In this document: one piece after another, positions 1 through 11,340 of the stretch
Numbering within the stretch: the first letter of the stretch is position 1
How the letters are laid out: each line of letters begins with the position of its first letter
Source: Glandiceps talaboti
Lineage: Eukaryota > Hemichordata > Enteropneusta > Spengelidae
DNA length: 64,000 nucleotides
NCBI RefSeq assembly: GCF_964340395.1
Contig: NC_135565.1
Coordinates: forward strand, 2,588,001-2,652,000
Direction: 5' to 3'
Position numbers and translations under genes: made by a program
The notes under the pieces: model-generated
Database searches by the model: none
Seen by the model: only the letters and a program-made list of their open reading frames with translations
What the model was told of the DNA's origin: nothing

Positions 1-98
1 ACTTTGAAACTAGTGTATGTAATAGAGACATTGAACTGTACATTGCCACTTTGAAATCAGTGTATGTAATAGAGACATTGAATTGTACATTGCCACTA
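1..98. repeat. Two tandem copies of a 47-bp unit
   Basis: The stretch beginning actttgaaa repeats almost exactly from base 48, with only a few mismatches. It is a minor tandem repeat cut by the window edge. Bases 99-341 hold nothing I can identify. Confidence 0.8.
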
Positions 99-341
99 CT
101 GTTACTTGCGGAAAATGCACAGTGAATGTGCGCACTTCTTTTGCACTTTCCAGCATATTTCCAGAATATTTTAATTCGCGACACTGCAAAAAAGTTACAC
201 TTTTTAACAGGGCACATTTTTATCCAAAGTTAAACCAGCGTACAATAAAGATATGAGACATTTTAGCAAGGAGTCAGTGTAAGTACAGTCACTTTAGTGA
301 ACCATCAATTCAAAGCGCCCGTGCTAGGAATAACGATTTTA

Positions 342-1372
342 GGGACCGGTCAGTTTCTCCAGCCTGGGGGGGGGGGGGTGGATTCTTATCGGGCCGACAA
401 AAAGTCACTGACCTATCTGTAAAACCCAAAACAGGCTGACCCCCCCTATCACTTAATTCTAAAACATGATGACCCCCCCCCCCCCCCCCCATTATGATAT
501 TCGCATGAGTGACAGGTATTTTTTAATCGTGACACAGTGTGGACTGCTTGACTGTCTTGCATCTACATTATAAGATCCCGGGTTAGCACTATCATAATTA
601 TAATTATTGACTACACAGGGTAAATACATTTTAAAAGGAGTTTAATAGAATCTTGACAGTGAAAGGTAGGGGGAAAGCTTGAGAAGGGAATATGTACAGC
701 TGTCATGGGGGGTCCTAGGGGGGAAGCCCAGGAGGTTTTTAACTCTGAAAAGTCAATTTTGAGACTCTTTAGACATTAGAAAATCATTTCCAAGCTTTAC
801 AAGACAGCACCAACATGTAAAAAGCAACTACATAAGGTTGAAATATTTTTGAAATATAGTTCGATAGGATCTTGACAGTAAGAGGTAGGGGAGAGATCTT
901 GAGACTGGGATGTGTATACCTCATGGGGGGGGGGGGGTCCTAGGGGGTCCCCCCTAGAAGCCCTGGCGTTTTTTTCCCTGAAAAGTCAATTTTGAGACTA
1001 TTCAGACCCTTTCAGACAATAATTTCCAAGCCTTACAAGACAACACCAACATGTAACAAACAACTACATAGGGTTGAAATACTTTTGAAATATACTTTGA
1101 TAGCATCTTGACAGTAGAGGGGAAGAGCTTGAGACTGGGATATGTCCACCTCATGCGGGGGGTCTGAGGGGGTCTGCCTCTAGAAGCCCTGAAGCATTTT
1201 TACTCTTATAGCCAATATTTACGCTATTTAGACCCTTCAAGCAATAACTTAATCCATGCTTTACAAGACAGCAAGTATCAGAAACTATTCTTTATAACTT
1301 ACGGGTTGAAATATGTTCTTAAAAAGTTAAATGGCATCATTATATACATGTAGGTCAGCACATCTAATGGTA
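342..1372 (-). mobile_element. Truncated copy of the poly-G TIR element (same family as 32441-34348)
   Basis: The sequence starts with GGGACCGGTCAGTTTC directly after a TTA trinucleotide, followed by a long G run. It then matches, in reverse orientation, the right half of the element at 32441-34348. The match includes the spaced segments reading tgacccccc, the tail near 'actatcataatt', and three or four internal modules of about 225 bp containing tcttgacagt, the tagggggg run and gtcaattttgagact. Similarity stops near ggtcagcacatctaatgg at about 1372, so the other end is missing. No transposase is encoded; this is a non-autonomous relic. Confidence 0.75.
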
Positions 1373-1740
1373 CTGCATGTACTTGGGGAGGGTCATTTTT
1401 TGCATTTATGTTTGGGTGAGGGTCATATTTACAATCCGTAGTTTTGTGATCAAATTGAAGATTACATGATTGTCAATTTGTTTTGTTTTGAGATGTAAAA
1501 GTGAGATGAACACTCAACATTTATTTTTACGAGTACTTTACATGCCAAAGTACAAATACATATATTGAATGTTTAATATAACGATACATTTTATTGAGTG
1601 TACCATCTCACCTTATCATTCACACTGTCTGTGAATGTTGTTGTTATAATATCTACATATAATTAACAGCTATAGTAACTGGTTTATCACTCTTTTATTG
1701 AAGAAATATATGTATAGCCTTTCAAATGATGATAATGGCG
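1373..1740. other. Intergenic sequence, nothing recognised
   Basis: AT-rich sequence with no coding frame, exon-like segment or repeat that I recognise. Confidence 0.5.
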
Positions 1741-1751
1741 ATGGTAGCAGT

Positions 1752-1910
1752 AATGATGATGATGATGATGATGATGATATTTTGAATGTCATAGAGAACA
1801 CGGACAGTGATACATGTTCTGACTCAAGTAGTGACAGTGAGTCCGATGAGAATAGCACTGATAATGGCAATACTGAAGGTGAAGGTGATGATGATGATGA
1901 TGACAATGAT
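1752..1910 (+). repeat. (GAT)n microsatellite clusters
   Basis: Two GAT runs, near 1753-1777 and 1885-1905, are joined by Ser/Asp-rich triplets and give an acidic 76-residue open frame. Acidic low-complexity tails exist in real proteins. Here there is no splice context or neighbouring conserved sequence, so I treat it as a microsatellite. Confidence 0.65.
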
Positions 1911-2329
1911 ATCGGGGAACGTTTATAAGTGACCAGACCAGGCAGAGTATGCCAAACATGGAAAGCATGTTTTCGATACTAAATATTTTGTGTATGATTA
2001 CATGAGAAAGGTAACTAGCCAGTCTTTTAATGTTTGTCACTTGATATGTACAAATATTGCTTTCTAATACAGGGTCAAGACTCAAAAGTATTTAATTAGT
2101 ATGTATACATATAATGGGAATAGTGATGAAAGTTCAGTGTATGCAATTGTCATGGGGAGTGTCATGTTTTACTTAACAGACCATGTGTGATTTCCTCTGG
2201 TCCTCCCCCTGTAAATACAGCAGGCTCCATAAATCTCCAAAGATCCATCTTGTGTACACTCCTAAATGTGTTCAGCATCCTGAACACATATTCAAACCAC
2301 AGGACACTTAGATTAAGTTAGTTATGTTT

Positions 2330-2425
2330 ACGAAAACAAACAAACAAACAAACACACACACACAAACAAACAAAAAATAACCAAACTATAAATAAATAAA
2401 TGAATAAATAAATAAATGAATACTG
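2330..2425. repeat. (CAAA)n / (AAAT)n simple repeat
   Basis: Runs of acaaacaaacaaac and aaataaataaat directly precede the 60-bp minisatellite. Confidence 0.8.
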
Positions 2426-2439
2426 ACAAGCATCAACAA

Positions 2440-4335
2440 TGTTGTTGACCAATAGTTGAGCAGTCAGTGTGATAGATTGCAATGGTATTCATAATAATAT
2501 GTAGGTGACCAATAGTTGAGGACTTGGTAGGACAGATTGCTATGGTATACATAATAATATGTAGGTGACCAATAGTTGAGGACTTGGTAGGACAGATTGC
2601 TATGGTATACATAATAATATGTAGGTGACCAATAGTTGAGGACTTGGTAGGACAGATTGCTATGGTATACATAATAATATGTAGGTGACCAATAGTTAAG
2701 GACTTGGTAGGATAGATGGCAATGGTATACATAATACAATGTAGGGGACCAATAGTTGAGGACTTGTTTGGATATATTGCAATGGTATAGATAATACTAT
2801 GTAGGTGACCAATGGTTGAGGACTTGGTAGGATAAATTGCAAAGGTATACATAATACTATGAAGGTGACCAATAGTTGAGGACTTGGTAGGATAGATTGC
2901 TATGGTATACATAATAATACAGTATGTAGGTGACCAAACGTTGAGGACTTTGTATGATATATTGCATATATATGTAGGTGACCAGGATTCAGTATGAGAG
3001 ATGGCAATGGTATTCATAATGTAATGTAAGTGACCAATAGTTGAGGACTTGGTATGATAGATTTTAAGGTTATATATTATACAATGTAGTTGACCAAAAG
3101 TTGAGGACTTGGTATAATACAATGTAGGTGACCAATAGTTGAGGAGTCAGTATGAGAGATGGCAATGGTATACATGATACAATGCAGGTGACCAATAGTT
3201 GAGGACTTGGTTGGATAGATTGCAAAGGTATACATATTACAATGTAGGTGACCAATAGTTAAGGACTTGGTAGGATAGATTGCTATGGTATACATAATAC
3301 AATGTAGGTGACCAATAGTTGAGGAGTCAGTGTGAGAGATGGCAAAGGTATTCATTCATAATACAGTGTAGGTGACCAATAGTTAAGGACTTGGTAGGAT
3401 AGATTGCAATGGTATACATAATACAATGTAGGTGACCAATAGTTGAGGAGTCAGTATGAGAGATTGCAATGGTATACATAATACAATGTAGGTGACTTGG
3501 TAGGATAGATTGCAATGGTATACATAATACAATGTAGGTGACCAATAGTTGGTGACTTGATAGGATAGATTGCAATGGTATACATAATACAATGTAGGTG
3601 ACCAATAGATGAGGACTTGGTAGGATAGATTGCAATGGTATACATAGTACAATGTAGGTGACCAATAGTTGAGGACTTGGTAGGATAGATTGCAATGGTA
3701 TACACAATACAATGTAGGGGACCAATAGTTGAGGACTTGGTCGGATAGATTACAATGGTATACATAATACAATGTAGGTGACCAATAGTTGAGGACTTGG
3801 TAGGATAGATTGCAATGGTATACACAGTACAATACAGGTGACCAATAGTTGAGGACTTGGTAGGATAGATTGCAATGGTATACATAATACAATGTAGGTG
3901 ACCAATACATGTAGTTGAGGACTTGGTAGGATAGATTGCAATGGTATTCATAATACAATGTAGGTGACCAATAGTTGAGGACTTGGTAGGATAGATTGCA
4001 ATGGTATACATAATACAATGTAGGTGACCAATACATGTAGTTGAGGACTTGGTAGGATAGATTGCAATGGTATTCATAATACAATGTAGGTGACCAATAC
4101 ATGTAGTTGAGGACTTGGTAGGATAGATTGCAATGGTATTCATAATACAATGTAGGTGACCAATAGTTGAGGACTTGATAGGAGAGATTGCAAAGGTATA
4201 CATATTACAATGTAGGTGACCAATAGTTGAGGACTTGGTAGGATAGATTGCAATGGTATACATAATACAATGTAGGTGACCAATAGTTGAGGACTTGATA
4301 GGAGAGATTGCAATGGTATACATAATACAATGTGT
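2440..4335. repeat. 60-bp minisatellite, about 31 units
   Basis: A near-perfect 60-bp unit (core gtgaccaatagttgagga, then cttggtaggatagattgc, then aatggtatacataatac) repeats over 1.9 kb. Some units between 3900 and 4120 carry a 6-bp insertion (catgta), giving 66-bp variants that alternate with 60-bp ones. Others, near 2920-3010 and 3480-3500, carry deletions. Both 60 and 66 are multiples of three, so the reverse strand stays open for up to 296 codons as a 20-residue peptide repeat. Variants cluster, suggesting local amplification. Confidence 0.95.
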
Positions 4336-4624
4336 GGTCACTTGAGGAAGACTTCATATTATCACTGCCACACTACTGTGAGTGTAATTACATCAATTCA
4401 TTGATAGCTTATAGCATCACGTTACAACAAAAAGTTTTGGTTTGTGTCTATTTTAGTTCGTGTAGGAGAGCCTGATGTGTACAAATACTAGTAACTATAT
4501 GATCACATGATTGGTATAACACAGGCCCAATAAACGAATTTCGTTCATTTCAACTAATGACTTACTTGTAATATCAGATACACCCTGCACAGTATATCAT
4601 GTTTAAACTCAAGACTTACTAGTA
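4336..4624. other. Intergenic sequence, nothing recognised
   Basis: No coding signal or repeat seen between the minisatellite and the short inverted-end repeat. Confidence 0.45.
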
Positions 4625-4740
4625 ATATTGTCCCAAGGAAAATAAAAATGACCCAAGGTGTCTTTGTCTATCGACTCGTAGTGACAACCCTTAAGTCATG
4701 AATATTTTCTGGCTGAATGAAGAAAATATTGGAGAATAAC
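4625..4740. mobile_element. Short MITE-like repeat (partner at 41680-41795)
   Basis: The segment contains ccaaggaaaataaaaatgac, then gtagtgacaacccttaag, then ttttctggctgaatgaag. The same order of words occurs at 41680-41795. In that copy the ends (cttcattcaaggaaaata and tattttctggctgaatgaag) form imperfect inverted repeats. About 110 bp, non-coding. Confidence 0.55.
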
Positions 4741-5487
4741 ATAATTATTATCAGCGCAAGTACCACCAAAGAAAAATCATGGAAAGTATAATGGCAATTT
4801 TGAACATTTGACTAATACAATAATGTCATGTATTTCAAACAGAACAGAACCAGTCATGTAGATGCACATTGTTGTAACATAGATGTACATTGTCGTGATG
4901 TAGAACAACCACAGTATACAGTATATGCCATATTTTTTGTTCTAAATGGCTAATGCATGATATAATGTAGGTTGTCTGATCGAATAAAGACTATCCAAGT
5001 TACAGCTTTGTGCTGGTTTAATGTGTTCAATGGTAACAGGTTCATGTATTTACTACTGAGATGTTGATAAAGTTGATTAAAATTTACTGATAATATAATG
5101 TACAGTGCTGGGTTTCTGCATATACATTGTTACAAGGAAGAAACAGATCAGCAACGGGTATTTTTCCCATGTGTTAATAGCAGATTACAAGCTCAGTCAT
5201 TATCTTTGGTAGGCTAGGGTTTCCTTTGTTTCAAACATACACTGAAAGTTACCAAGTGACACGAGTTGCTCTTTGTGAACCATCAGTTTTTGTTTTCTAT
5301 AGCAATACTGCATCATTGGTAAAGGTCGATCAAAGGTCCAAATGTGTAATCTTTGAGTGGAAGCAGACATTATTTAGAGAACAGTTGGAATACTGAGTGA
5401 GATTTAGTTGTCGAGTTATTGCCTTTTAAAAATTACTTGTTAGGAAGGGTCAAATTGAAAAACAAACATGTCAATATTGTTCAGGTT
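4741..5487. other. Intergenic sequence, nothing recognised
   Basis: Unique-looking AT-rich DNA. No exon, RNA gene or mobile-element signature seen. Confidence 0.45.
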
Positions 5488-5567
5488 AAGTAAACTTCTC
5501 AGTAACTTGTTCAGTTAACTCAAGTTCATTTATCATTTTATCTAATAAAACAGGGCCATCTAATTTT
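5488..5567 (-). CDS. Possible terminal exon, unidentified
   Basis: On the reverse strand a gtattag acceptor-like site is followed by an open frame reading ASKLDGPVLLDKMINELELT and seven more residues, then a stop. The composition is unlike the low-complexity frames around it. It lies downstream of the KSR-like exons on the same strand, but I see no kinase motif in it and cannot name it. It could be chance. Confidence 0.2.
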
Positions 5568-5704
5568 GATGCAACTAATACAAAATAATGAAATGTGAGT
5601 GCCATTATAGAAGGCTGGATATATTGCTTGTCATGAACACTTGTGTTCTCTGTTGTAGCAAGTGAAAGTGCAATATGTAAGACACTCAGGAAGCATGAAT
5701 GCAA

Positions 5705-7085
5705 TAGCCTGAGTACTTTAACAATGATACTAATGTGTCAAGGAGACATATTCATTCTATACTGTAGATTTTGTGAAAAGTAAACTGTGGATACACCACC
5801 ATCGCACTGTGTTTTTTCCTTTCACCATAGATGCCCAGCAGAAACCCTTAACATAAATCATCATTATATTCACATGTATATTTAATTTGACCTATAATAA
5901 TTGTACACTACACAGCATATTTTCCAAAATGAGGGAGATGTCATAGTTCTGTGAAGTTCATAATTCATAAATAATATCATGACTTTGACAAGAAAACAAT
6001 GTCTATTTTACATATGTGGCTTCTTACCTCAATTTTATTTGCCGGTTTGATGGTGGCTTGGACAGAAGTTGATATCTTTCAATGAGCTTGAATGACTTCA
6101 CTACTTCAAGTTTTGTAATGGTATGACTTATTCACATCTGGGTCAAACACTGCGTCTTTTTAGTTCCCCCTTATAACTATTTACCCTTGAAAGAAGTAAT
6201 GAATGTACAAGACATTAAATATTTTTTAAAAACATTGGTTTTTAGAAGATAATTTTTCCAGAGAATATATAAAAAATCTTTAAATAGTCACATAGAACAA
6301 ATCAAGGACAAACAAACATGATAGACATCCATCTGTTCATCATATTACACATATAAGGTACATAATTCATATGTTTAAAGTTTGATAGAGCGACATTTAA
6401 TACATTAGAGTACAACACTTGTTTTACTGATATCAGCTAATGACAATGAAGAATCCATTTGTGCACAGTGTAATAGAGTACAACAACTGTAGCACGTACA
6501 GAAATCAGAAATCATCAAGAAACATTACACAATCACTAGCCTATACTGTTCTTTAATATAGCACAACTGCTTGATCTGTAGGAAATGTTTTGTTAGTTTA
6601 TACTCATTTTATTACAATGTAGCATTGTACAATGTACTACTACTAGCATTGCATATTCCGGCCATCTGGCCAAACACATAAAGTAATTTCATGCAATATC
6701 AGTTTTACGCTAGATTGATGCAAAGCTAGCTCGAGTGAGGTCTTGTAAGTTGTACAGATGGTCAATCCCAATGTCGTGTGAACAGGTCGATATTTTTGCT
6801 GAGCTCTAGACTGTCACCATGTAACCACCGACAAGTATGAAGTTAGAAACTCAATAGACTATAAAACATGAAAAATCAAACTTACCGATCAATCAAGATC
6901 TCTTGCTGAGGATCAGAACCCAGGATATCGAAGGAAGTAAGCTCAACACTGTCCAGAGCAATAGCGCACACATACAGGTACATTCACTGCCACCATTGCT
7001 GAAGACGTTTGCTAACAACGCAACATACTCCATCCCCTTTTAGCTTCATTTCCATTAACATCCAGGTACCTTTCCGTAAAGGTGT
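5705..7085. other. Intergenic sequence, nothing recognised
   Basis: No coding exon, known RNA or repeat family recognised on either strand. Confidence 0.45.
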
Positions 7086-7088
7086 ATT

Positions 7089-7424
7089 GGTCTGATGTAG
7101 TTGTCGTCAAACGGTCTGATGTAATCGTCATCAAATAGTCTGATGTAGTTGTCGTCGATTGGTCTGATGCAGTTGTCGTCAAGTGGTCTGACGGAGTTGT
7201 CGTCGAGTGGTCTGACGGAGTTGTCGTCGAGTGGTCTGATACAGTTGTCGTCAAGTGGTCTGATGTAATCGTCATCAAATAGTCTGATGTAGTTGTCGTC
7301 GATTGGGCTGATGCAGTTGTCGTCAAGTGGTCTGATGTAATCGTCATCAAATAGTCTGATGTAGTTGTCGTCGATTGGGCTGATGCAGTTGTCGTCAAGT
7401 GGTCTGACGGAGTTGTCGTCAAAT
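7089..7424 (-). repeat. 24-bp minisatellite, about 14 units, open on the minus strand
   Basis: The unit gtctgatgtagttgtcgtca plus four variable bases repeats about 14 times. On the minus strand it reads as a Thr/Ser-rich octapeptide (TTTTSDYL and variants), within a 136-codon frame from 7422 to 7012 that ends in a non-repetitive tail. A mucin-like exon is possible because 24 bp keeps the frame. The alternation of cgtcgt/cgtcat in blocks of three units suggests higher-order duplication of 72 bp. I see no splice evidence. Confidence 0.85.
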
Positions 7425-8735
7425 CTATGTGATTAATCTAAGATTGAATGTTGCCAAATTTGCTTGTAAATGTAATCACGTGGTCAGCCATTGTTATATC
7501 GCTACCTACCGACACATTTATGCACCCCAAAATACACACACACTTCACTATGCCTATAACATTACTGAACAAATTTTGTTTGTGATAATAATAATAATAA
7601 CAACAAGATCAACACAAACAAAAACTTTATTTTTTTCAACAACAATAAATAATTACAATACAAATTAATAAATAATATAATTTTACAAACTTACAAACAT
7701 AAACTTTATAGGGCATATGGACTTTGTTATGTATATATGTAGAACATTACATTGAAATTGAAGTATGCAGTCTTAAGATATAGCCTAATTACTGAAAATA
7801 ATTAATTATGCAAATTAGACACTGTAACACTGTAAGGTATATCAACAAACTTTATAGAACATATGCACTTTGTTATATTTAATAAATATACTAAATTAGA
7901 TTGAAATTGAAGTATGCAGTCTTGCTTAATTAATTTATTGTAGTGATATACAAATTACTCTACTTAACATGAACAGATCTCTCTCAAACACTAATCAGAT
8001 CTAGCCATCACCCCAAACACTATACGTACCAAATTTCAGTAGAATTGAGCTAACCATTTTTAAGAAAATGATGACACACACACACACACACATAGAGACA
8101 TCTCCCTTTAAAAACTACTAGTAATTATGAGAATTAACCCTTTAATTAGTATCATCTCAAAATGATGTCATTATGTTCCTAAATCAGTATTGTTGACAAT
8201 TTACAATTACCTTATTTTACCATATCTATCATGCTGCATAGAAATCTGGGGTCATATATAAGAATCAACTTTGAAACAGTATATTAAAAACAGTGTTCAT
8301 GTTCTCCATGAATTGTTTTGAAACCAGAGTGGCTCATGTGCATAAACTTATTAATATGATTTGCATAAAAATAACAATTTGATTTCTCAGGAAAGTTACA
8401 ATTAATAAAGCAACATAATACAATGCAATACAATTCAAAACATTATGCACCAGATATAAATTCTTATAATACATTCACAAGTACTTGATATTTGCTCTGC
8501 AATACTGAAAACATTATTGCAAACCTACTGTAGATAATAATAACAGAGCCTCATGTATTTTTTATTAAACCCATCCTTTACATTTTTTTTTCATAACCCA
8601 TCATTTTACAGTCATAACTGTCAATGAAACATTATACAAATTGAGGTTGAGTGTAAATTAACAAACAAACAAACACACACACACATACATACATTTATCT
8701 ATTATCTTTGTTCTTGTTTGATTTATTGATTGATT
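7425..8735. other. Intergenic AT-rich sequence with a duplicated 100-bp segment
   Basis: A segment with aaactttatag..catatg.actttgttat and ttgaaattgaagtatgcagtctt occurs twice (near 7690-7775 and 7845-7925). An (AC)n run lies near 8071-8090 and a poly-T tract near 8582. No coding signal. Confidence 0.5.
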
Positions 8736-8845
8736 GATTGATACATACATACATACATATGTGCGTACATACATGCGTACATACATACATACATACATAC
8801 ATACATACATGCATACATACATACATACATACATACATACAAACA
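8735..8845. repeat. (CATA)n microsatellite
   Basis: catacata repeats interrupted by tgcg variants and ending in (CAAA)n. It opens spurious frames of His/Thr/Tyr or Met/Tyr/Val/Cys on both strands. Confidence 0.97.
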
Positions 8846-9254
8846 AACAAACCCAATTTTTTTATTTTGAAATTAAATTTTCACATAACATTTTTTCAAA
8901 AGTAAAAGGTAACATTCTCTAGTAGTTAATAAATTGGAAATTAGTCAAGTACGAGTTGAATCAAAGTTTGAGGGAGCTAAGTTGGGGTGGGTACAATTGC
9001 TGGAGATTTTGGACTAAAGAATGCAGTTGCTTTCTGGTGCTATTTTAACATGTAAAGGTTTCCCCCTTGCATCTATACAAATTTTTGAAATTCTAGAACG
9101 CAAACTAAAAGAGTGCTATATCTGGGGTTATTAGCTCTACTGATAAGGTTCAGTAGTGCTATAGGTATGATGTGGTGTCATCTGTCCAAGTGTCTAAGAT
9201 GCCATTGTAATCTACATGTAGGGGTAAAGAGACAACTGGGCTAACAAACAGCCT

Positions 9255-9535
9255 AGCCTACCAGACCCAGAAAATGGTGATAAATATGAGAAATTAAGAA
9301 CTAAACCGAACAATTACTTCACATCACAGAAAGATGAGCATTATGCTAAATATCTATTTCTGAAGATCAACCAAGAGCCGGGGGAAACTTACAGCAAAGT
9401 TATACATCTAGATATTGACAGAAAAATCACTGAGTCTGATATGTGAATGTGGAGCAACATATGTGACAATAGTATATCAGATCACATTATCCAAACAATA
9501 TATTATAAACCAGGCTCTGTTACGAAAAACTTTAA
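9255..9535 (+). pseudogene. Ty3/gypsy-like Gag relic
   Basis: The forward frame reads KYLFLKINQEPGETYSKVI followed by an SDHIIQ motif. This resembles the Gag core of invertebrate gypsy polyproteins (F.x.R/K.x.Q.PGE...D.I). Stops interrupt it. Together with the pol piece at 9640-9910 it indicates a heavily deleted retrotransposon. The match is by remembered family pattern only. Confidence 0.45.
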
Positions 9536-9539
9536 AAAA

Positions 9540-9613
9540 ATGAATGGGTTCAAACTCCGACTGAAGTGGCACAAGGCAAATGGCTTAACCACTCTGCCTC
9601 TGACAACCCTTAT
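9540..9613 (-). mobile_element. tRNA-derived SINE head
   Basis: The reverse strand reads GGCAGAGTGGTTAAGCC, an A-box like that of Ser/Leu tRNAs. About 35 bp later comes GAGTTTGAACCC, a B-box. A T/A-rich tail follows toward 9530. A functional tRNA is unlikely because the acceptor stem does not close. It lies inside the gypsy relic, so it inserted there or was carried with it. Confidence 0.55.
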
Positions 9614-9639
9614 TTCTGACTAAGTTGTTTGCACACCCA

Positions 9640-9910
9640 CACACATCCAAAATAGCGTAAGAATTCTATGGATGCAAATTCACCAACAAAGGACTGAAAC
9701 CAGCACCAGAAAAAGTGAAAGCAGTGAAAGAAAGCAAACCAACAGATCCAAAGATTTCCTTGGTATGACAGCTGGACTGCCTATCAAATTCATACTGAAA
9801 TACACAGCACTGATGTCACCACCACTGAGAGAACTTACAAGAAAAGACACTAAGTTCAAATGTGGATAAAAAGAAGAGGCAACATTTAACAGGCTGAAAG
9901 ACAGCATACC
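9640..9910 (+). pseudogene. Ty3/gypsy Pol relic (end of RT / RNase H start)
   Basis: The forward frames read FYGCKFTNKGLKPAPEKVKA then VKESKPTDPKI. After a frameshift they read MSPPLRELTRKDTKFKCG, a stop, then EEATFNRLKDSI. This is the typical gypsy stretch between the RT thumb and RNase H (GL.P.P.K..A......, PLR.LTRK...F.W....AF..LK). It is broken by at least one frameshift and one stop, and the middle part (FLG...RFI) is deleted or scrambled. Confidence 0.75.
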
Positions 9911-10832
9911 AAATATGAGAACAAATTACATGCATCTTCAAGACTTCTAGAATTCTGCGAAGATGAGTAAAATTTAATAAAGAACATGTGCCATAAAGCT
10001 GCCAAAAAGCTTTTTTCAGTAAACAAATTTTGGAAAGTAAGATTTTTGAAAATCTCAAATTCAGAATCAGATTGATCCATTTTGTCAACATGTACTTTAA
10101 TGAAGAAATGACATCACAGAGAAATACTCAACTGAATCTTCGAATAAATATTTCCTGAGTGGCTATTGACTATGTACTTCCAAATTATACCACAAACACG
10201 TCGACTGGCCAGTCTTTCCATTTATTCATACAAACATACCACTTCATCATCATACATTACCTAGTGTACACGCCCCCACTAATTTCAATAACTCTATCAT
10301 ACAAAGTACAGTCATCAATATAATTCTCAGGTTTAAAATAGATTGCTAGGAATTTCATATCTTCAGCACTGTAAATATGAACATGATCACATATGAAAAG
10401 AATAAAACCAATTTATAATGTTGACAAATGTATATCTGATTCTGAATCACATGAATGAACTCAAATGAATACATTAAAGTGGCCATATGGATGAGGATTT
10501 GGAATTCACTTTGGATTTTTAATTTATAAACAAGGGAAACCAGTTTTATGATGATGAAAAATAATCCTCACACGAGAAACTGAGTGAAAATGATGTTACT
10601 CCTGACCTTGCCACAGAGCTACTCAGAGGAGAGGAGTGCTTTTGATTTGTAAATAGGGACATATTTATCTTACTGTATAGAGATATGGGGAAATACCTAT
10701 TAGACAATCCAGGTGTAATTATATGTACTATGACATTGTACTTCATGCAAGTTTTTTTTTATTTTTAAAAATAGAAAGATTTAATAAAGATTTAATCCAT
10801 TCCTGCAAAGTGTAGTATCTTCAGCATCAACA

Positions 10833-11340
10833 GTGTTTGATATTTCACTGTGGCCAAGAGATGAAAGAGATCAATTGATTGTTCATGGTAGTGATGAACT
10901 ACAACAGTTTATTCAACACTTTTCAATTCCCTTAAGGAATAATGACTTTGACATTGTAAGTTGTCAGGACAAAAAGGAATTGAAATCCTTCAGCAGTAAA
11001 ACTGCTCCAGCTAATATCAGAAATAAACCTCAGAGAGAGTTGTGGCCTTTCCTCTTCTTCCATCATAAAGCAAGATTTCATAACATCTTGAATGGTGGCA
11101 GAAATATTATTATTAAATATCTAGCCCTTTGAACTGCATGCTATGAAAGGGGACCATGCATGAACATAATAAAATCTGACTGGAGATCTAGTCTTGATAA
11201 GAAACACTTAATACACTAATGCAAATACCCTTACATGGCCCTGCTAGCTATTCATCTGTTTGAGCCAGCCCATGCAACTAAACACTGGTTGACAAAAGGA
11301 CAGAGGTCAAGACGACCAACACTGATGCACAATTAAATGT
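10833..11340 (+). pseudogene. hAT/ZNF862-like transposase C-terminal domain, broken
   Basis: The forward frame reads SLWPRDERDQLIVHGSDELQ, then IQHFSIPLRNNDFDIVS, RNKPQRELWPFLF and HHKARFHNIL. A stop follows at about 11129. Beyond it the family pattern resumes as CYERG, MNIIKSDWRSSLD, and HWLTKGQRSRRP to about 11330. In hAT-type dimerisation domains of ZNF862-like proteins this corresponds to the segment around C.RGFS.MN.IK...R..L. The conserved FS after RG is altered and there are two in-frame stops, so it cannot encode an active product. Confidence 0.75.

Noticed and set aside
2433-4341. Long reverse-strand frames of up to 296 codons
   Set aside because: They are translations of the 60-bp minisatellite. 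All three reverse frames are open because the unit length is a multiple of three and mostly lacks stops.
7089-7424. CRISPR-like array
   Set aside because: The repeats are contiguous with no unique spacers, and the genome is eukaryotic.
8658-8922. His/Thr/Tyr and Met/Tyr/Val/Cys frames
   Set aside because: Products of a (CATA)n microsatellite on both strands. The same applies to 23618-24087.
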